A stretch of 64,000 nucleotides of DNA from Parabacteroides sp. PH5-46 (GCF_029892785.1 NZ_JARXXA010000014.1:1-64000); one strand, 5' to 3'. Counted from the stretch's first letter, positions 1-9,534 are shown. Notes: a model not told the origin generated them from the sequence alone. Program-made: numbers and translations.

Positions 1-55
1 GAATAAATACAAACAAAAAATTGCCTATATCATTTTACGGATACAGACAATTTTA

Positions 56-1060
56 TTAAGTGAAAAACTTAAAGCCGCTTTTTAAGGGGTGACTACTTAG
101 TATCGGCAAGTACCACAACAGATAGGGAGTATCGGCCTGGATGGAAAAGAAGAGCTTCCCTTCGTAACGTACACTCAGTAGGTAGGTATAAGCCTTGACA
201 AACTGCAGCTCTTCCGCCAATGTAACAAGCTCCTTTTTGTTGCTCTGAAGGATGTATCTGAAGACGTTCGATAACTCGTCGAGGTAGGTCAAGGTCTGCT
301 CCTGCTCGCCGCTGCGGATCAGAGCGTTCAGTCCGTTCAGCGAATTAAAGAAGAAGTGTGGATTGATCTGCCCCATTAGTGCGTTGTAGGAAGTTTGAAG
401 CTTTTCTGTCTTCAGTTGTTCATACTCTAGTGCAATCTGCTGCTTGCTACTAAGTAGGCGCATCAGGATCACCGAAAGTATAACCGTAAGTAAGACAAAC
501 AGATGTTCAGTCACTAGCGGGCGCGGAAAAGGGCGAAGATCCAAGGGCCAAAAGAATGGAATGGAGGCATCCGGAGCCTTATGCATGTCCGGAAAAATGT
601 ATTCGGAGGGTACTCCTCCCCGTCTTTCGGGAAAGGGATCTGTTTTCTGTCTGGGATTGGTACGATCTGGCTTCTGCGGAAACTTCGGGTCTTCACTCTG
701 CAGGATATCTTCGGTAACAACCTGTTGAGCCAAGGGATAAAACTGTATCATGGCGAACGCCAATAATATATCGACAGTAATAACAAGCAACATAGCCTTG
801 TATCCTTTCTGTCTGAAGATTCGGTCGCCCAACTTATACAGTTGAATCGTTACGACGAAGAGAATAAGTGCAAAAAGAAAGAACCACGCCAACGAAAAGT
901 AAAGGTAGGCACCTACAAAGTGAGGCGCAAAAGGTATGGTGTCGATCCCCTTGATCAGCTTTTCGTACGTGCGCATAATGAGCGTGAAGTTCACGAAAAG
1001 ACTTAAAAGGATAGACACAACAAAACCAATCAATATGACTCGTTTTCCCGATAGTAACAT
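56..1060 (-). CDS. Truncated LytS-family sensor histidine kinase
   Basis: An inner-membrane sensor kinase of the LytS/YehU type (His_kinase domain), which would normally phosphorylate a LytTR response regulator. The N-terminal part has two pairs of hydrophobic segments around a proline-rich periplasmic loop. The H-box QINPHFFFNSLN puts the phospho-acceptor His near residue 235. Family members continue after LPILS into an N-box (ENAxKHN) and a HATPase domain. Here homology stops at LPILS, a dozen unrelated residues follow, and the frame closes at about 334 residues. No other frame in the remaining 55 bases restores homology, so this is probably a broken gene. I start it at the ATG at 1060 because the upstream TTG (1084) lies inside a TATATTTG promoter box. 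The expected regulator partner is not in view. Confidence 0.75.
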   Translation of the reverse strand: MLLSGKRVILIGFVVSILLSLFVNFTLIMRTYEKLIKGIDTIPFAPHFVGAYLYFSLAWFFLFALILFVVTIQLYKLGDRIFRQKGYKAMLLVITVDILLAFAMIQFYPLAQQVVTEDILQSEDPKFPQKPDRTNPRQKTDPFPERRGGVPSEYIFPDMHKAPDASIPFFWPLDLRPFPRPLVTEHLFVLLTVILSVILMRLLSSKQQIALEYEQLKTEKLQTSYNALMGQINPHFFFNSLNGLNALIRSGEQEQTLTYLDELSNVFRYILQSNKKELVTLAEELQFVKAYTYLLSVRYEGKLFFSIQADTPYLLWYLPILSSHPLKSGFKFFT

Positions 1061-1081
1061 CTTTAGTTCAGTTTCTTCATG

Positions 1082-1089
1082 CAAATATA
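1082..1089 (-). promoter_or_regulatory. Bacteroidetes -7 box for the truncated kinase
   Basis: TATATTTG on the minus strand matches the TAnnTTTG consensus exactly. Transcription would start near 1075, leaving about 15 nt before the ATG at 1060. No convincing -33 TTTG was found. Confidence 0.5.
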
Positions 1090-1162
1090 AATAATCAAAC
1101 CACTACTGAATCATAGAATCGGTGAAACGGCAGAAATAAACGATGAATCGTTTTATAAACGT

Positions 1163-1200
1163 AATGGACTCAATGGAGATATCTTCCCATTGAGTCCATT
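1163..1200 (-). terminator. Terminator-like hairpin after araT
   Basis: A 14-bp perfect stem (1163-1176 with 1187-1200; arm AATGGACTCAATGG) with a 10-nt loop lies 40 nt past the araT stop codon. It is the obvious end of the arabinose operon, although the downstream side is only A/T-rich rather than a clean U-tract. Confidence 0.65.
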
Positions 1201-1239
1201 CTATTTATTGTATCAATTAAGTCTACAGTCTATTGATCT

Positions 1240-2928
1240 TTACCAGAAGTAGAGATAGAAAGACAGTGTGATACCTATGATGATGATGGAGTGGATCACA
1301 TCCCAGTGATTCCAGCTTGCGCGGGTAGCTGCCCGTTGCTCCGGAGTAGCCGTGCCGAATACGAGGCCTTGTATCTTCTCCGCTGAAGGTGCTTTGGTAA
1401 ACAAGCTGACTAACACTACAACAAGAATACATGCCAGGAACATCCAGCCACAGAAGAACAGCCAGTTGGTATCATAGAAGACCGTCTTGAATAAGGAGTC
1501 GGCGGCATCTGTCACATTGCTATAATACACATTGGCGCCCAAACGAACAAGACCGATGGCCATTCCTGAGATCAGTCCCCACATACCGCCTTGCGCAGAG
1601 GTACGTTTCCAGGTAATACCCAGTAAGAAGGCAGCTGCAATACCCGGAGACAATACAGACTGCACGTCCTGCAGGTAAGCATACAACACATCACCAATAC
1701 TGCGCATAATAGGAATCCATAAGATACCCAGGATCACGATGATTACAGTAGCCATCTGTCCGATGTTTACCAATTTCTTTTCAGGGGTCTCCGGCTTGAA
1801 CCTCTTGTAGAAGTCAATCGTGAAAAGCATAGCCGAAGAGTTAAACAGAGAAGCCAACGAACTCATCAGAGCAGCCAGAATACCACAAACTACCAGTCCT
1901 TTCATTCCGGCAGGGAGCAGCTTGGCAACCAATGTTGGGAAAGCAGCGTCAGCGTTATGCATACCATTAGACAACAAAGGCAGGAAGCCACCGTCGGCTA
2001 AGTTTTTCTGATGCAAAGCAAAGGCAATCATTCCCGGGATAAGGAACAAGAATACAGGAAGTAGCTTCAAGTAAGCTCCGAAGATTGTACCACGGCGAGC
2101 TTGTTGTTCATTCTTTCCCGACAGCACGCGCTGTACAATATATTGGTCGGTACACCAGTACCAGAAACCGATAATAGACGAACCGATCAGTGCACCCAGC
2201 CAAGGGAAGTTCGGATCCCTGTTACTACGAATCAGATTGGTCATAGTGTCGCCATATTCGTTCACTGAAACGCCTCCGCAGATACGGATCATCTCGTCCC
2301 AGCCGCCCAGTTCTTTCAAACCAAGAACTAAGATAACAATAGAGCCTAACAACAGAATAGGTGTTTGAAGCACGGAGGTGTAAAGAACAGACTTCATACC
2401 TCCCACAATCGTATAGACAGCGGTAAGCAGTACCAAGCCGATAGCCGCAATCCAGAAGAAATCAATTCCCCAAAGTTCCTGAATTCCGAATACCTGCTGG
2501 AAGACAAGTCCACCGGCGTATACCGTAACAGCTACCTTGGTTAATACATAACTAACTAATGAGATCACCGAAAGAATAGTTCTGGACTGCGGGTTATAGC
2601 GCCGTTCCAGAAACTCCGGCATTGTATACACCATACTTCGGGAATAAAAGGGTACGAATACCCAGCCAAGAATAAGAATCATCCAGCCCTGTATTTCCCA
2701 GTGCGCCATAGCCATCCCACTGGAGGCTCCGGCTCCGGCAAGGCCGATAAGGTGTTCCGAACCGATGTTCGAGGCAAAGATCGAGGCTCCGATAGCGATC
2801 CACGTCGCATCGCGTCCTCCCAAAAAGTAGTCAGCAGAGTTGTCCTGCTTTTGTTTCAGTACCCATACAATGATACCTATAAGGGCTATAGCAAACAGCC
2901 CAATCACGATAAAGTCTAATACTTGCAT
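1240..2928 (-). CDS. araT: Sodium:solute symporter, probable arabinose transporter
   Basis: A 562-residue member of the SSS (SGLT-like) family that couples sugar uptake to sodium entry across the inner membrane. It has about 14 hydrophobic segments, starting with a helix at residues 5-25. The signature region near residues 40-70 (GGRDATWIAIGASIFASNIG, then EHLIGLAGAG) is typical of sugar symporters in this family. It is the last gene of the arabinose operon, 28 nt after rpiB and just before a hairpin terminator. That position makes L-arabinose the likely substrate; this is inferred from context, since the family also carries glucose, galactose and other solutes. Confidence 0.88.
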   Translation of the reverse strand: MQVLDFIVIGLFAIALIGIIVWVLKQKQDNSADYFLGGRDATWIAIGASIFASNIGSEHLIGLAGAGASSGMAMAHWEIQGWMILILGWVFVPFYSRSMVYTMPEFLERRYNPQSRTILSVISLVSYVLTKVAVTVYAGGLVFQQVFGIQELWGIDFFWIAAIGLVLLTAVYTIVGGMKSVLYTSVLQTPILLLGSIVILVLGLKELGGWDEMIRICGGVSVNEYGDTMTNLIRSNRDPNFPWLGALIGSSIIGFWYWCTDQYIVQRVLSGKNEQQARRGTIFGAYLKLLPVFLFLIPGMIAFALHQKNLADGGFLPLLSNGMHNADAAFPTLVAKLLPAGMKGLVVCGILAALMSSLASLFNSSAMLFTIDFYKRFKPETPEKKLVNIGQMATVIIVILGILWIPIMRSIGDVLYAYLQDVQSVLSPGIAAAFLLGITWKRTSAQGGMWGLISGMAIGLVRLGANVYYSNVTDAADSLFKTVFYDTNWLFFCGWMFLACILVVVLVSLFTKAPSAEKIQGLVFGTATPEQRAATRASWNHWDVIHSIIIIGITLSFYLYFW

Positions 2929-2956
2929 TTGTAGTGTTTTTACATGTCCTTTGTCT

Positions 2957-3388
2957 TCACAAAGGTATTTTCTCTATTCTCTTTTTATGTCGTCCGCCTT
3001 CAAAAGGGGTTTCAAGAAAGGCGTCGATTGTTTTAGTAGTTTCCTCTTTATTGATAAATCTTCCGGGTAACACCAAGATATTTGCATCATTATGGGCTCG
3101 GGACAATTGCGCTATTTCCGCATTCCAGCAGAGAGCTGCCCGTATCTCCTGATGCTTATTTAAGGTGATAGCTATCCCGTTCCCTGTACCGCAAACGGCA
3201 ATTCCGGGATATACTTCGCCCGCCTCAACAGCCGAGGCCAAGGGGTGGGCAAAGTCGGGATAGTCACAGCTATCAGATGTATTAGTTCCGAAATCTTTAT
3301 ATGCCAGCCCTTTTGAGTCGAGAAGCTTCTTCACATCTTCCTTTAACTCAAAACCTGCATGGTCACTGCATAAACCGATTATCTTCAT
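2957..3388 (-). CDS. rpiB: Ribose-5-phosphate isomerase B
   Basis: Interconverts D-ribose 5-phosphate and D-ribulose 5-phosphate in the cytoplasm. At 143 residues it has the normal RpiB/LacAB length. The N-terminal SDHAGFELK motif and the phosphate-binding loop with the active-site cysteine (AVCGTGNGIAI, about residues 64-74) are intact. It starts 6 nt after the transketolase stop codon, so the two are translationally close. In this operon it supplies ribose 5-phosphate for transketolase to combine with the xylulose 5-phosphate made from arabinose. Confidence 0.93.
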   Translation of the reverse strand: MKIIGLCSDHAGFELKEDVKKLLDSKGLAYKDFGTNTSDSCDYPDFAHPLASAVEAGEVYPGIAVCGTGNGIAITLNKHQEIRAALCWNAEIAQLSRAHNDANILVLPGRFINKEETTKTIDAFLETPFEGGRHKKRIEKIPL

Positions 3389-3394
3389 CAGAGG

Positions 3395-5422
3395 TTAAGC
3401 CAAAAGTTCTTTTACTTGCTTGTAAACATTCTTACCTGTAAAGCCAAGCTTTTCATCCAACACTTTGTAGGGTGCAGAGAATCCGAAGGACTCCAGTCCC
3501 CATACTTTTCCGTTGGCACCTACCAAGCCTTGCAGGTTGACAGGCAATCCGGCTGTTAGTCCGAACACCTTGCTTCCCGAAGGGATTACAGATTCCTGGT
3601 ATGCTACAGGCTGATTGCGGAATAAGCCTTCCGAAGGTACAGATACGATACGAACTTTGACACCATCGGCACGAAGCAATGCAGCACCTTCCACCAAGGT
3701 AGACACCTCAGAGCCGGAAGCAACCATTACTACATCAGGATTCGCATCGCCTTCTACGATATACGCACCCTTCTCTGCTTGAAGCGCTTCTTTGTAGCGG
3801 CTTTCTTTTGCGGGTAAGTCTACAATATTCTGACGGGAAAGGATTAAAGCTGTCGGGGTAGTTGTATTCTCCATCGCCATCTTCCAGGCTACGGTTGTTT
3901 CAACAACATCCGCCGGACGAAGCACCAAGGTAGAGTTGTGTCCTTTATGGTTTTTCAGTTTTTCCATTAAGCGGATCTGAGCTTCTTGCTCTACCGGCTC
4001 ATGGGTTGGGCCGTCTTCTCCTACACGGAAAGCATCATGCGACCAGATAAATTTCACCGGTTGCTCCATGATTGCAGCCATACGCACGGCCGGTTTCATA
4101 TAGTCGGAGAATACAAAGAAGGTTCCACAAGCGGCAATGACTCCTCCGTGCAATGACATACCGATACAGATACAAGCCATTGATAGCTCGGCGACACCTG
4201 CCTGGAAGAAAGAACCGCTGAAATCGCCTTTGACGAACGCATGTGTTTTCTTCAGGAAACCATCGGTCTTGTCCGAGTTGGAAAGGTCGGCTGAAGCACA
4301 AATCATGTTTTCAACCTGAGTAGCCAAAACGCCTAATACCGTAGCTGATGCGGCGCGGGTAGCTTGTCCCGGTTTTTGTTCAATAGACTCCCAGTCAATC
4401 ACAGGAGCAGCGCCGGAGAACCATTTCTCCATCTTAGCTGCCAGTTCCGGATTAGCTTTACTCCATGCTTCTTTTTCGGCATAGCGCTTGGCTACAATGC
4501 CGTCCAATTCCTTCGCGCGCTCAGCATATAGCTTCTCTACTTCCGGGAATATACGGAATGGGTCAGCCGGATCGCCTCCCAAGGTCTTGATGGTTTCTTC
4601 AAAGGAAGCACCTGCGGCAGACAATGGCTGTCCGTGGGTAGACACCTTGTTTTCATACGAGCTGTGATCAGCTCCTACAGCACCTTTACCCATAACGGTT
4701 GTTCCAATGATAAGAGTAGGCTTGCTTGTTTCGGCTTTCGCTTCCGTCAATGCTTTCCTGATCTCATTCACATCGTTGCCGTTTATTGAAATGACTTTCC
4801 ATCCCCACGCCTCGTATTTCTTCGCTACGTTTTCGCAGGAAACTTCTTCTACCTTCGTAGAAAGTTGTATGTTATTGGAGTCATAGAACATAACAAGGTT
4901 GTCGAGTCCTAAAGAACCGGCGATTCTGCCAGCACCCTGCGAGATCTCTTCCTGGATACCTCCGTCGGAGATATAGGCGTAGATCGTCTGGTTCATTTGG
5001 TCGCCCAAACGTGCTTTCAGGAATTTAGCGGCAATAGCTGCTCCTACAGCAAAGGTATGTCCCTGCCCTAACGGACCGGAAGTATTCTCGATGCCGCGCA
5101 TAATGTCCCTTTCCGGATGTCCGGGCGTAGGGCTTCCCCACTGACGGAATTCGGATAGTTCCTGCATGCTGAACTTCCCCCAAAAGGCCAACGCAGCATA
5201 AAGCATCGTAGACATGTGTCCGGGATCAAGGAAGAAGCGATCTCTTCCCTCCCATTTGGGGTTTTTAGGATCGAAAACCAAGAACTCTGAATACAGAACG
5301 TTCATAAAGTCGGCACCACCCATTGCACCACCCGGATGACCGGAATTAGCTTTTTCTACCATTGATGCAGCCAAAATGCGGATGTTATCGGCCGCTTTAT
5401 TCATTAATTTAATGTCGTTCAT
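3395..5422 (-). CDS. tkt: Transketolase
   Basis: A full-length 675-residue thiamine-diphosphate enzyme that moves two-carbon units between xylulose 5-phosphate and aldose phosphates. Visible features are the N-terminal SGHPGGAMGGAD region, the ThDP/metal motif around YISDGGIQEE (about residue 155), and the central-domain motifs FVFSDYMKP and GEDGPTHEPVEQ. It lies 31 nt after araB and 6 nt before rpiB. Its place inside the arabinose operon indicates that pentose-phosphate flux is induced together with arabinose catabolism rather than left to a constitutive copy. The product is cytoplasmic. Confidence 0.95.
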   Translation of the reverse strand: MNDIKLMNKAADNIRILAASMVEKANSGHPGGAMGGADFMNVLYSEFLVFDPKNPKWEGRDRFFLDPGHMSTMLYAALAFWGKFSMQELSEFRQWGSPTPGHPERDIMRGIENTSGPLGQGHTFAVGAAIAAKFLKARLGDQMNQTIYAYISDGGIQEEISQGAGRIAGSLGLDNLVMFYDSNNIQLSTKVEEVSCENVAKKYEAWGWKVISINGNDVNEIRKALTEAKAETSKPTLIIGTTVMGKGAVGADHSSYENKVSTHGQPLSAAGASFEETIKTLGGDPADPFRIFPEVEKLYAERAKELDGIVAKRYAEKEAWSKANPELAAKMEKWFSGAAPVIDWESIEQKPGQATRAASATVLGVLATQVENMICASADLSNSDKTDGFLKKTHAFVKGDFSGSFFQAGVAELSMACICIGMSLHGGVIAACGTFFVFSDYMKPAVRMAAIMEQPVKFIWSHDAFRVGEDGPTHEPVEQEAQIRLMEKLKNHKGHNSTLVLRPADVVETTVAWKMAMENTTTPTALILSRQNIVDLPAKESRYKEALQAEKGAYIVEGDANPDVVMVASGSEVSTLVEGAALLRADGVKVRIVSVPSEGLFRNQPVAYQESVIPSGSKVFGLTAGLPVNLQGLVGANGKVWGLESFGFSAPYKVLDEKLGFTGKNVYKQVKELLA

Positions 5423-5453
5423 CTTTATATCTTTTTTAAGTTCCGCTACAAAG

Positions 5454-7142
5454 TTAATGATTAATGGTTAAAGACAACTCGTTCTCGGTAAATTTGCCCA
5501 ATTTACTGTACTTTTCATAAAGCGCCAGATACGCCTGATGATTGTCGTGGTTCGGATGGTATTCTTTGGCAAAGCCAAGTCCCATCGCTTTCTGAGCGTC
5601 TTCTACTTTACCATACACTCCGGCAGCTACAGCCGCGAACATGGAAGCACCAAAGGCACAAGCCTGTTCGGCTTTGGCTACTTTGATCGGCATACCCAAT
5701 ACGTCGGCCATCGTCTGCATCACAAAAGGAGACTTCAACGAGATACCTCCAATACCAATGACGCTTTCGATCTTGATATTGTTTGACAGGAAGCGATCTA
5801 CAATCGCTTTCGAGCCAAAGGCTGTTGCCTCAACCAAAGCACGGAAGATCAGCGGAGCAGAACTTCCCAGGTTCAGACCTGTAATCGTACCTTTTACCAG
5901 CTGGCTGGCATCGGGCGTGCGGCGGCCGTTCATCCAGTCTACTGCCAGAATGCTGCTCTCTGCCACGGGCACTTTAGCAGCCTCTTCCGAAAGTAAAGGG
6001 ATAATCTTGTCTGCCGTTTCCTCTATCAGCTTTTGCTTTGTTTCTTCATCTATCAAAGAACTCTTGCTCAGGATATTTTCCAAGGGCCAGGAGAGTACCC
6101 GTTTGAACCAGGCGTAGATATCTCCGAAGCCGGATTGTCCGGCCTCCAGTCCTATCATACCGGGGATTACCGAGCCGTCTACTTGTCCGCAGATACCGGG
6201 GATTAGTTTGTCTTTCATTTCCTCGTGCGAAGCTACCATAATGTCGCAGGTAGACGTTCCGATTACACGCACGAAAGTACGAGGGGTAATTTCCGCCCCT
6301 ACGGCTCCCATGTGGCAATCGAAAGCGCCTACGGCTACGGCTACATTAGTGGTCAGCCCCAAGCGTCCGGCCCATTCTTCCGTCAGGTTACCTACCTTGG
6401 TGTCGCTAGTATATGTCTTTTCAAACAGATGGCTCCGAAAACCAGCCAGTAGAGGCTCTAATGTGGTAAAGAAGTCTTCGGGAGGAAGTCCGCCCCATTC
6501 TTCCAGCCACATGGCCTTGTGTCCAGCTGCGCAACGGCTGCGGTATACCTCTTCCGGTTTCGTTTTGCCGGTAATAAGTGCCGGTAGCCAGTCGCAATGT
6601 TCAATCCAGGAATAAGCGGCCTTGCGGATAGACTCATCCTCACGCAATACGTGTGTCATCTTCGCCCATACCCATTCCGAAGAGTAGATACCGCCTTCGT
6701 AAGCCGTATAGTCAATGCCCCAGCGGCGTGCCAGTTCATTGATTTCGGCTGCTTCCTTGATGGCTGTGTGGTCTTTCCAGAGAACAAACATCGCGTTCGG
6801 ATTCTCGGCATACTCGGCCAACAAAGCCAAAGGAGTTCCTTCTTTATCTATCAGTACCGGGGTACTTCCCGTTGTATCAAAAGCCACACCTACTACCTGC
6901 TCAGCTGTTCCTGCCGGACATTTAGCCAATGCTTCCTTTACAGTGTACTCCAGTGTTTCAATATAGTCCAGCGGATGCTGGCGATAGCGGTTTTTCTTTT
7001 CGTCGCAGTATTTGCCTTCCATCCAACGGGGATAGTATTTAACGGCAGAAGCCATTTCTTTTCCCGTTGAGGCATCGACAACTACGGCGCGACAAGAGTC
7101 GCTGCCGTAGTCTAAACCAATTACATAGTTGTTTTTGCTCAT
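5454..7142 (-). CDS. araB: L-ribulokinase
   Basis: Phosphorylates L-ribulose to L-ribulose 5-phosphate with ATP. It is 562 residues, close to the E. coli enzyme, and belongs to the FGGY sugar kinases. The N-terminal ATPase motif VIGLDYGSDSCRAVVVD starts at residue 7. The catalytic-Asp region AVGAFDCHMGAVGAE and the C-terminal FGGY-type stretch GIGGISLKSPFVMQ are present. It sits 16 nt after araA and 31 nt before tkt, as the third gene of the operon. The step order araA, araB, araD is scrambled relative to gene order, which is common. Confidence 0.95.
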   Translation of the reverse strand: MSKNNYVIGLDYGSDSCRAVVVDASTGKEMASAVKYYPRWMEGKYCDEKKNRYRQHPLDYIETLEYTVKEALAKCPAGTAEQVVGVAFDTTGSTPVLIDKEGTPLALLAEYAENPNAMFVLWKDHTAIKEAAEINELARRWGIDYTAYEGGIYSSEWVWAKMTHVLREDESIRKAAYSWIEHCDWLPALITGKTKPEEVYRSRCAAGHKAMWLEEWGGLPPEDFFTTLEPLLAGFRSHLFEKTYTSDTKVGNLTEEWAGRLGLTTNVAVAVGAFDCHMGAVGAEITPRTFVRVIGTSTCDIMVASHEEMKDKLIPGICGQVDGSVIPGMIGLEAGQSGFGDIYAWFKRVLSWPLENILSKSSLIDEETKQKLIEETADKIIPLLSEEAAKVPVAESSILAVDWMNGRRTPDASQLVKGTITGLNLGSSAPLIFRALVEATAFGSKAIVDRFLSNNIKIESVIGIGGISLKSPFVMQTMADVLGMPIKVAKAEQACAFGASMFAAVAAGVYGKVEDAQKAMGLGFAKEYHPNHDNHQAYLALYEKYSKLGKFTENELSLTINH

Positions 7143-7158
7143 GGTCTGTCTTTCATTA

Positions 7159-8667
7159 TTAAGCCTGTAGTGCGCGGTTTAACATATAGTATATATCGTT
7201 ATACTGAAGTTCTTTCTTGAATCCGTTGATGGTTGTATCCTTGTCGATAGTTACCAGTTCGATACCTGCGATATCGGCATAGTCTTCCATGTATTCATTG
7301 GTCAAGGCATACGAGAATGCGGTATGGTGCGTACCTCCTGCCAGAATCCAGGCAGCGGCTCCCACTTCCAAGTTAGGCTGAGGAATCCACAAGGCACTTG
7401 CTACCGGAAGCTTAGGCATCGGAGCCGGTTGCTTCACCACATCTACATTGTTTACGATCATACGGAAACGGTTGCCCATATCTACTACCGTAGCAGCTAC
7501 TCCGGCGCCTTCGTGAGCGGTGAATACCAAACGGGCAGGGTCTGCCTTGCCACCAATTCCCAGCGGATGTACTTCGAGGCGGGGCTTGCTTTCTGCAATC
7601 AACGGGCAGATTTCAAGCATGTGTGCCTGTAGGATCGCGCTCTTTTCTCCGTCAAAATGGTAGGTGTAATCTTCCAGGAAGGAGCAACCACCGGGAAGTC
7701 CCTGAGACATCACCCAGAAAGTACGGTAAAGGGCAGCCGTTTTCCAGTCGCCTTCCGCTCCAAATCCATAGCCTTCCGCCATCAGACGCTGAGAAGCCAA
7801 ACCGGGTAATTGGTTCAAGCCGTGAAGCGCATCAAAGTTTGTTGTAAACGCTTTCGCGTTTTTGTCTTTCAGGAAGCGGCGGAGCGCAATCTCTTCGCGG
7901 GCTGCTTCACGCACCTGGTTGTGATCTTTGGCACCTTTCTTGCAGTTGTCGGCAAAGGTGTACGCCTTCTCGTATTCGGCAACCATTTCGTCGATATCCT
8001 TCTCTGTTACCTTATCCTGATAGGCCACCAGGTCGCCAATCGGGAAGTAGTCTACGTGATAGCCCAAACGTAATTCGGCCTCCACTTTGTCACCATCCGT
8101 AACGGCTACATTGTTCATCTGATCGCCCAGGCGAACGATGCGCATATCCTGAGCGTCGGCCCATGCGGCAGCTACACGCATCCATACAGCAATACGTTGC
8201 TGTGCTTTTTCGTCCGACCAATGTCCTACTACTACTTTGCGGTTTTTGCGCATCCGGCTCACAATATACCCGAACTCGCGGTCGCCATGCGCACTCTGGT
8301 TCAGGTTCATGAAGTCCATGTCGATCTCACTCCATGGAATTTCTTTGTTGAACTGTGTGTGAAAATGCAGCAGGGGTTTCTTATAATCTTTCAGCCCGTG
8401 TATCCACATCTTGGCCGGAGAGAAGGTATGCATCCAGGTAATTACACCAATACACTTGGTATCGTTATTAGCCGCACGGAAAATGGCTGCTACTTCCGGA
8501 TCAGAGTTTGCCGTTCCTTTGTAAACTACCTTCACGGGCAATTTACCGGAATCGTTCAAACCTTTAACAATTTCATTTGAGTGACCGTCTACTTTTACAA
8601 CGGCATCACCGCCGTACAGAAGCTGAGCCCCTGTTACGAACCATACTTCAAGTTCTTTAAAATTCAT
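7159..8667 (-). CDS. araA: L-arabinose isomerase
   Basis: Converts L-arabinose to L-ribulose, a manganese-dependent reaction in the cytoplasm. It is 502 residues, matching the family. Recognisable AraA stretches include FVTGAQLLYGGDA at the N-terminus, GVITWMHTFSPAKMWI (about residues 90-110), the catalytic-region sequence AEGYGFGAEGDWKTAAL, and ILAGGTHHTAFSYAL near the C-terminus, which carries a metal-ligand His. It lies 42 nt after araD and 16 nt before araB. This is the committed first step of the pathway that this operon encodes. Confidence 0.96.
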   Translation of the reverse strand: MNFKELEVWFVTGAQLLYGGDAVVKVDGHSNEIVKGLNDSGKLPVKVVYKGTANSDPEVAAIFRAANNDTKCIGVITWMHTFSPAKMWIHGLKDYKKPLLHFHTQFNKEIPWSEIDMDFMNLNQSAHGDREFGYIVSRMRKNRKVVVGHWSDEKAQQRIAVWMRVAAAWADAQDMRIVRLGDQMNNVAVTDGDKVEAELRLGYHVDYFPIGDLVAYQDKVTEKDIDEMVAEYEKAYTFADNCKKGAKDHNQVREAAREEIALRRFLKDKNAKAFTTNFDALHGLNQLPGLASQRLMAEGYGFGAEGDWKTAALYRTFWVMSQGLPGGCSFLEDYTYHFDGEKSAILQAHMLEICPLIAESKPRLEVHPLGIGGKADPARLVFTAHEGAGVAATVVDMGNRFRMIVNNVDVVKQPAPMPKLPVASALWIPQPNLEVGAAAWILAGGTHHTAFSYALTNEYMEDYADIAGIELVTIDKDTTINGFKKELQYNDIYYMLNRALQA

Positions 8668-8709
8668 GTCAGATTATATAATTAGAGTTATCTATAATTC
8701 ATTACATCC

Positions 8710-9393
8710 TTACTGCCCGTAATAGGAGTTCGGGCCGTGCTTACGGTTAAAGTGCTTCGTAATAAGATGCTCATTCATGGTAAGCTGTGGGTTGATACCT
8801 AAAGAGATATAAGCCATTTTGGCCACCTGTTCCATCACTACGGCATTATGAACGGCATCTGACGCATCTTTTCCCCAGGAAAACGGACCGTGATTCTCTA
8901 CCAACACACCCGGAATATGGACAGGATTAAGATTCTTAAAGCGCTCTACAATTACATTTCCGGTCTCTTTCTCGTACTCACCTTCTATCTCTTCTTTCGT
9001 CATTGCACGGGTGCAAAGGATAGCGTCACTGAAGTAATCGGCATGTGTCGTACCTATATTAGGAATATCGCAGCCAGCCTGTGCCCAGGCAGTTGCAAAG
9101 GTAGAATGCGTATGCACAATGCCACCGATTTCGGGAAACGCCCGGTATAAAACCAAATGCGTAGGCGTGTCGGACGAAGGCTTCAGATTACCTTCTACGA
9201 TGTTACCCTCCAGGTCGAGTACCACCATGTGTTCTGCTTTCATTGTATCGTAAGAAACACCGGAAGGTTTGATAATAACCAAGCCTTTTTCGCGATCAAT
9301 TGCACTTACATTTCCCCACGTAAATAGCACCAAGCCATGTTTTACCAGGTCTAAATTCGCTTCAAATACCTTGTCTTTTAATTCGTTAAGCAT
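8710..9393 (-). CDS. araD: L-ribulose-5-phosphate 4-epimerase
   Basis: Converts L-ribulose 5-phosphate to D-xylulose 5-phosphate, the exit into the pentose phosphate pathway. It is a 227-residue class II aldolase-fold protein. The zinc-binding histidines are visible as [12 protein letters not shown] (His94 and His96) and [10 protein letters not shown] (His168), and SDTPTH near residue 75 is the usual substrate-binding region. It is the first gene of the arabinose operon, with about 300 bp of regulatory DNA upstream that contains a candidate AraR operator and a 22-bp palindrome array. Confidence 0.95.
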   Translation of the reverse strand: MLNELKDKVFEANLDLVKHGLVLFTWGNVSAIDREKGLVIIKPSGVSYDTMKAEHMVVLDLEGNIVEGNLKPSSDTPTHLVLYRAFPEIGGIVHTHSTFATAWAQAGCDIPNIGTTHADYFSDAILCTRAMTKEEIEGEYEKETGNVIVERFKNLNPVHIPGVLVENHGPFSWGKDASDAVHNAVVMEQVAKMAYISLGINPQLTMNEHLITKHFNRKHGPNSYYGQ

Positions 9394-9441
9394 AGTTTTT
9401 GATAATTTCTTTAGTGTATACTATACCTCTTTTTCTAATTT

Positions 9442-9458
9442 GGTGTAAAAATAACACC
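9442..9458. promoter_or_regulatory. Candidate AraR operator overlapping the -7 box
   Basis: A 17-bp palindrome GGTGTnAnnnTnACACC (9442-9458) encloses the -7 box of the arabinose promoter, where a bound repressor would block transcription. Bacteroides AraR proteins of the NUDIX type are known to regulate arabinose operons. The assignment of this particular site to AraR is inferred from its position and symmetry. Confidence 0.5.
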
Positions 9459-9479
9459 TTAACGAATTAAAAATACAAA
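9446..9479 (-). promoter_or_regulatory. Probable promoter of the arabinose operon
   Basis: On the minus strand a TTTG (9476-9479) is followed after 22 nt by TATTTTTA (9446-9453), one base off the TAnnTTTG -7 consensus. The transcript would begin near 9440, giving an araD leader of about 45 nt. Confidence 0.5.
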
Positions 9480-9485
9480 ACGCGC

Positions 9486-9528
9486 TATGTTATACAACAT
9501 AACGTACCTTTATTAATACCTAAGGTAT
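9486..9528. repeat. Two further short palindromes upstream of araD
   Basis: TATGTT-ATAC-AACATA (9486-9501) and ATACCT-A-AGGTAT (9516-9528) are inverted repeats with perfect 6-bp arms. They lie between the arabinose promoter and the 22-bp array, at a position suited to an activator or a second repressor site. Their centres are 28.5 bp apart, so they are not in the 22-bp register of the array. Confidence 0.45.
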
Positions 9529-9534
9529 TTTTAT

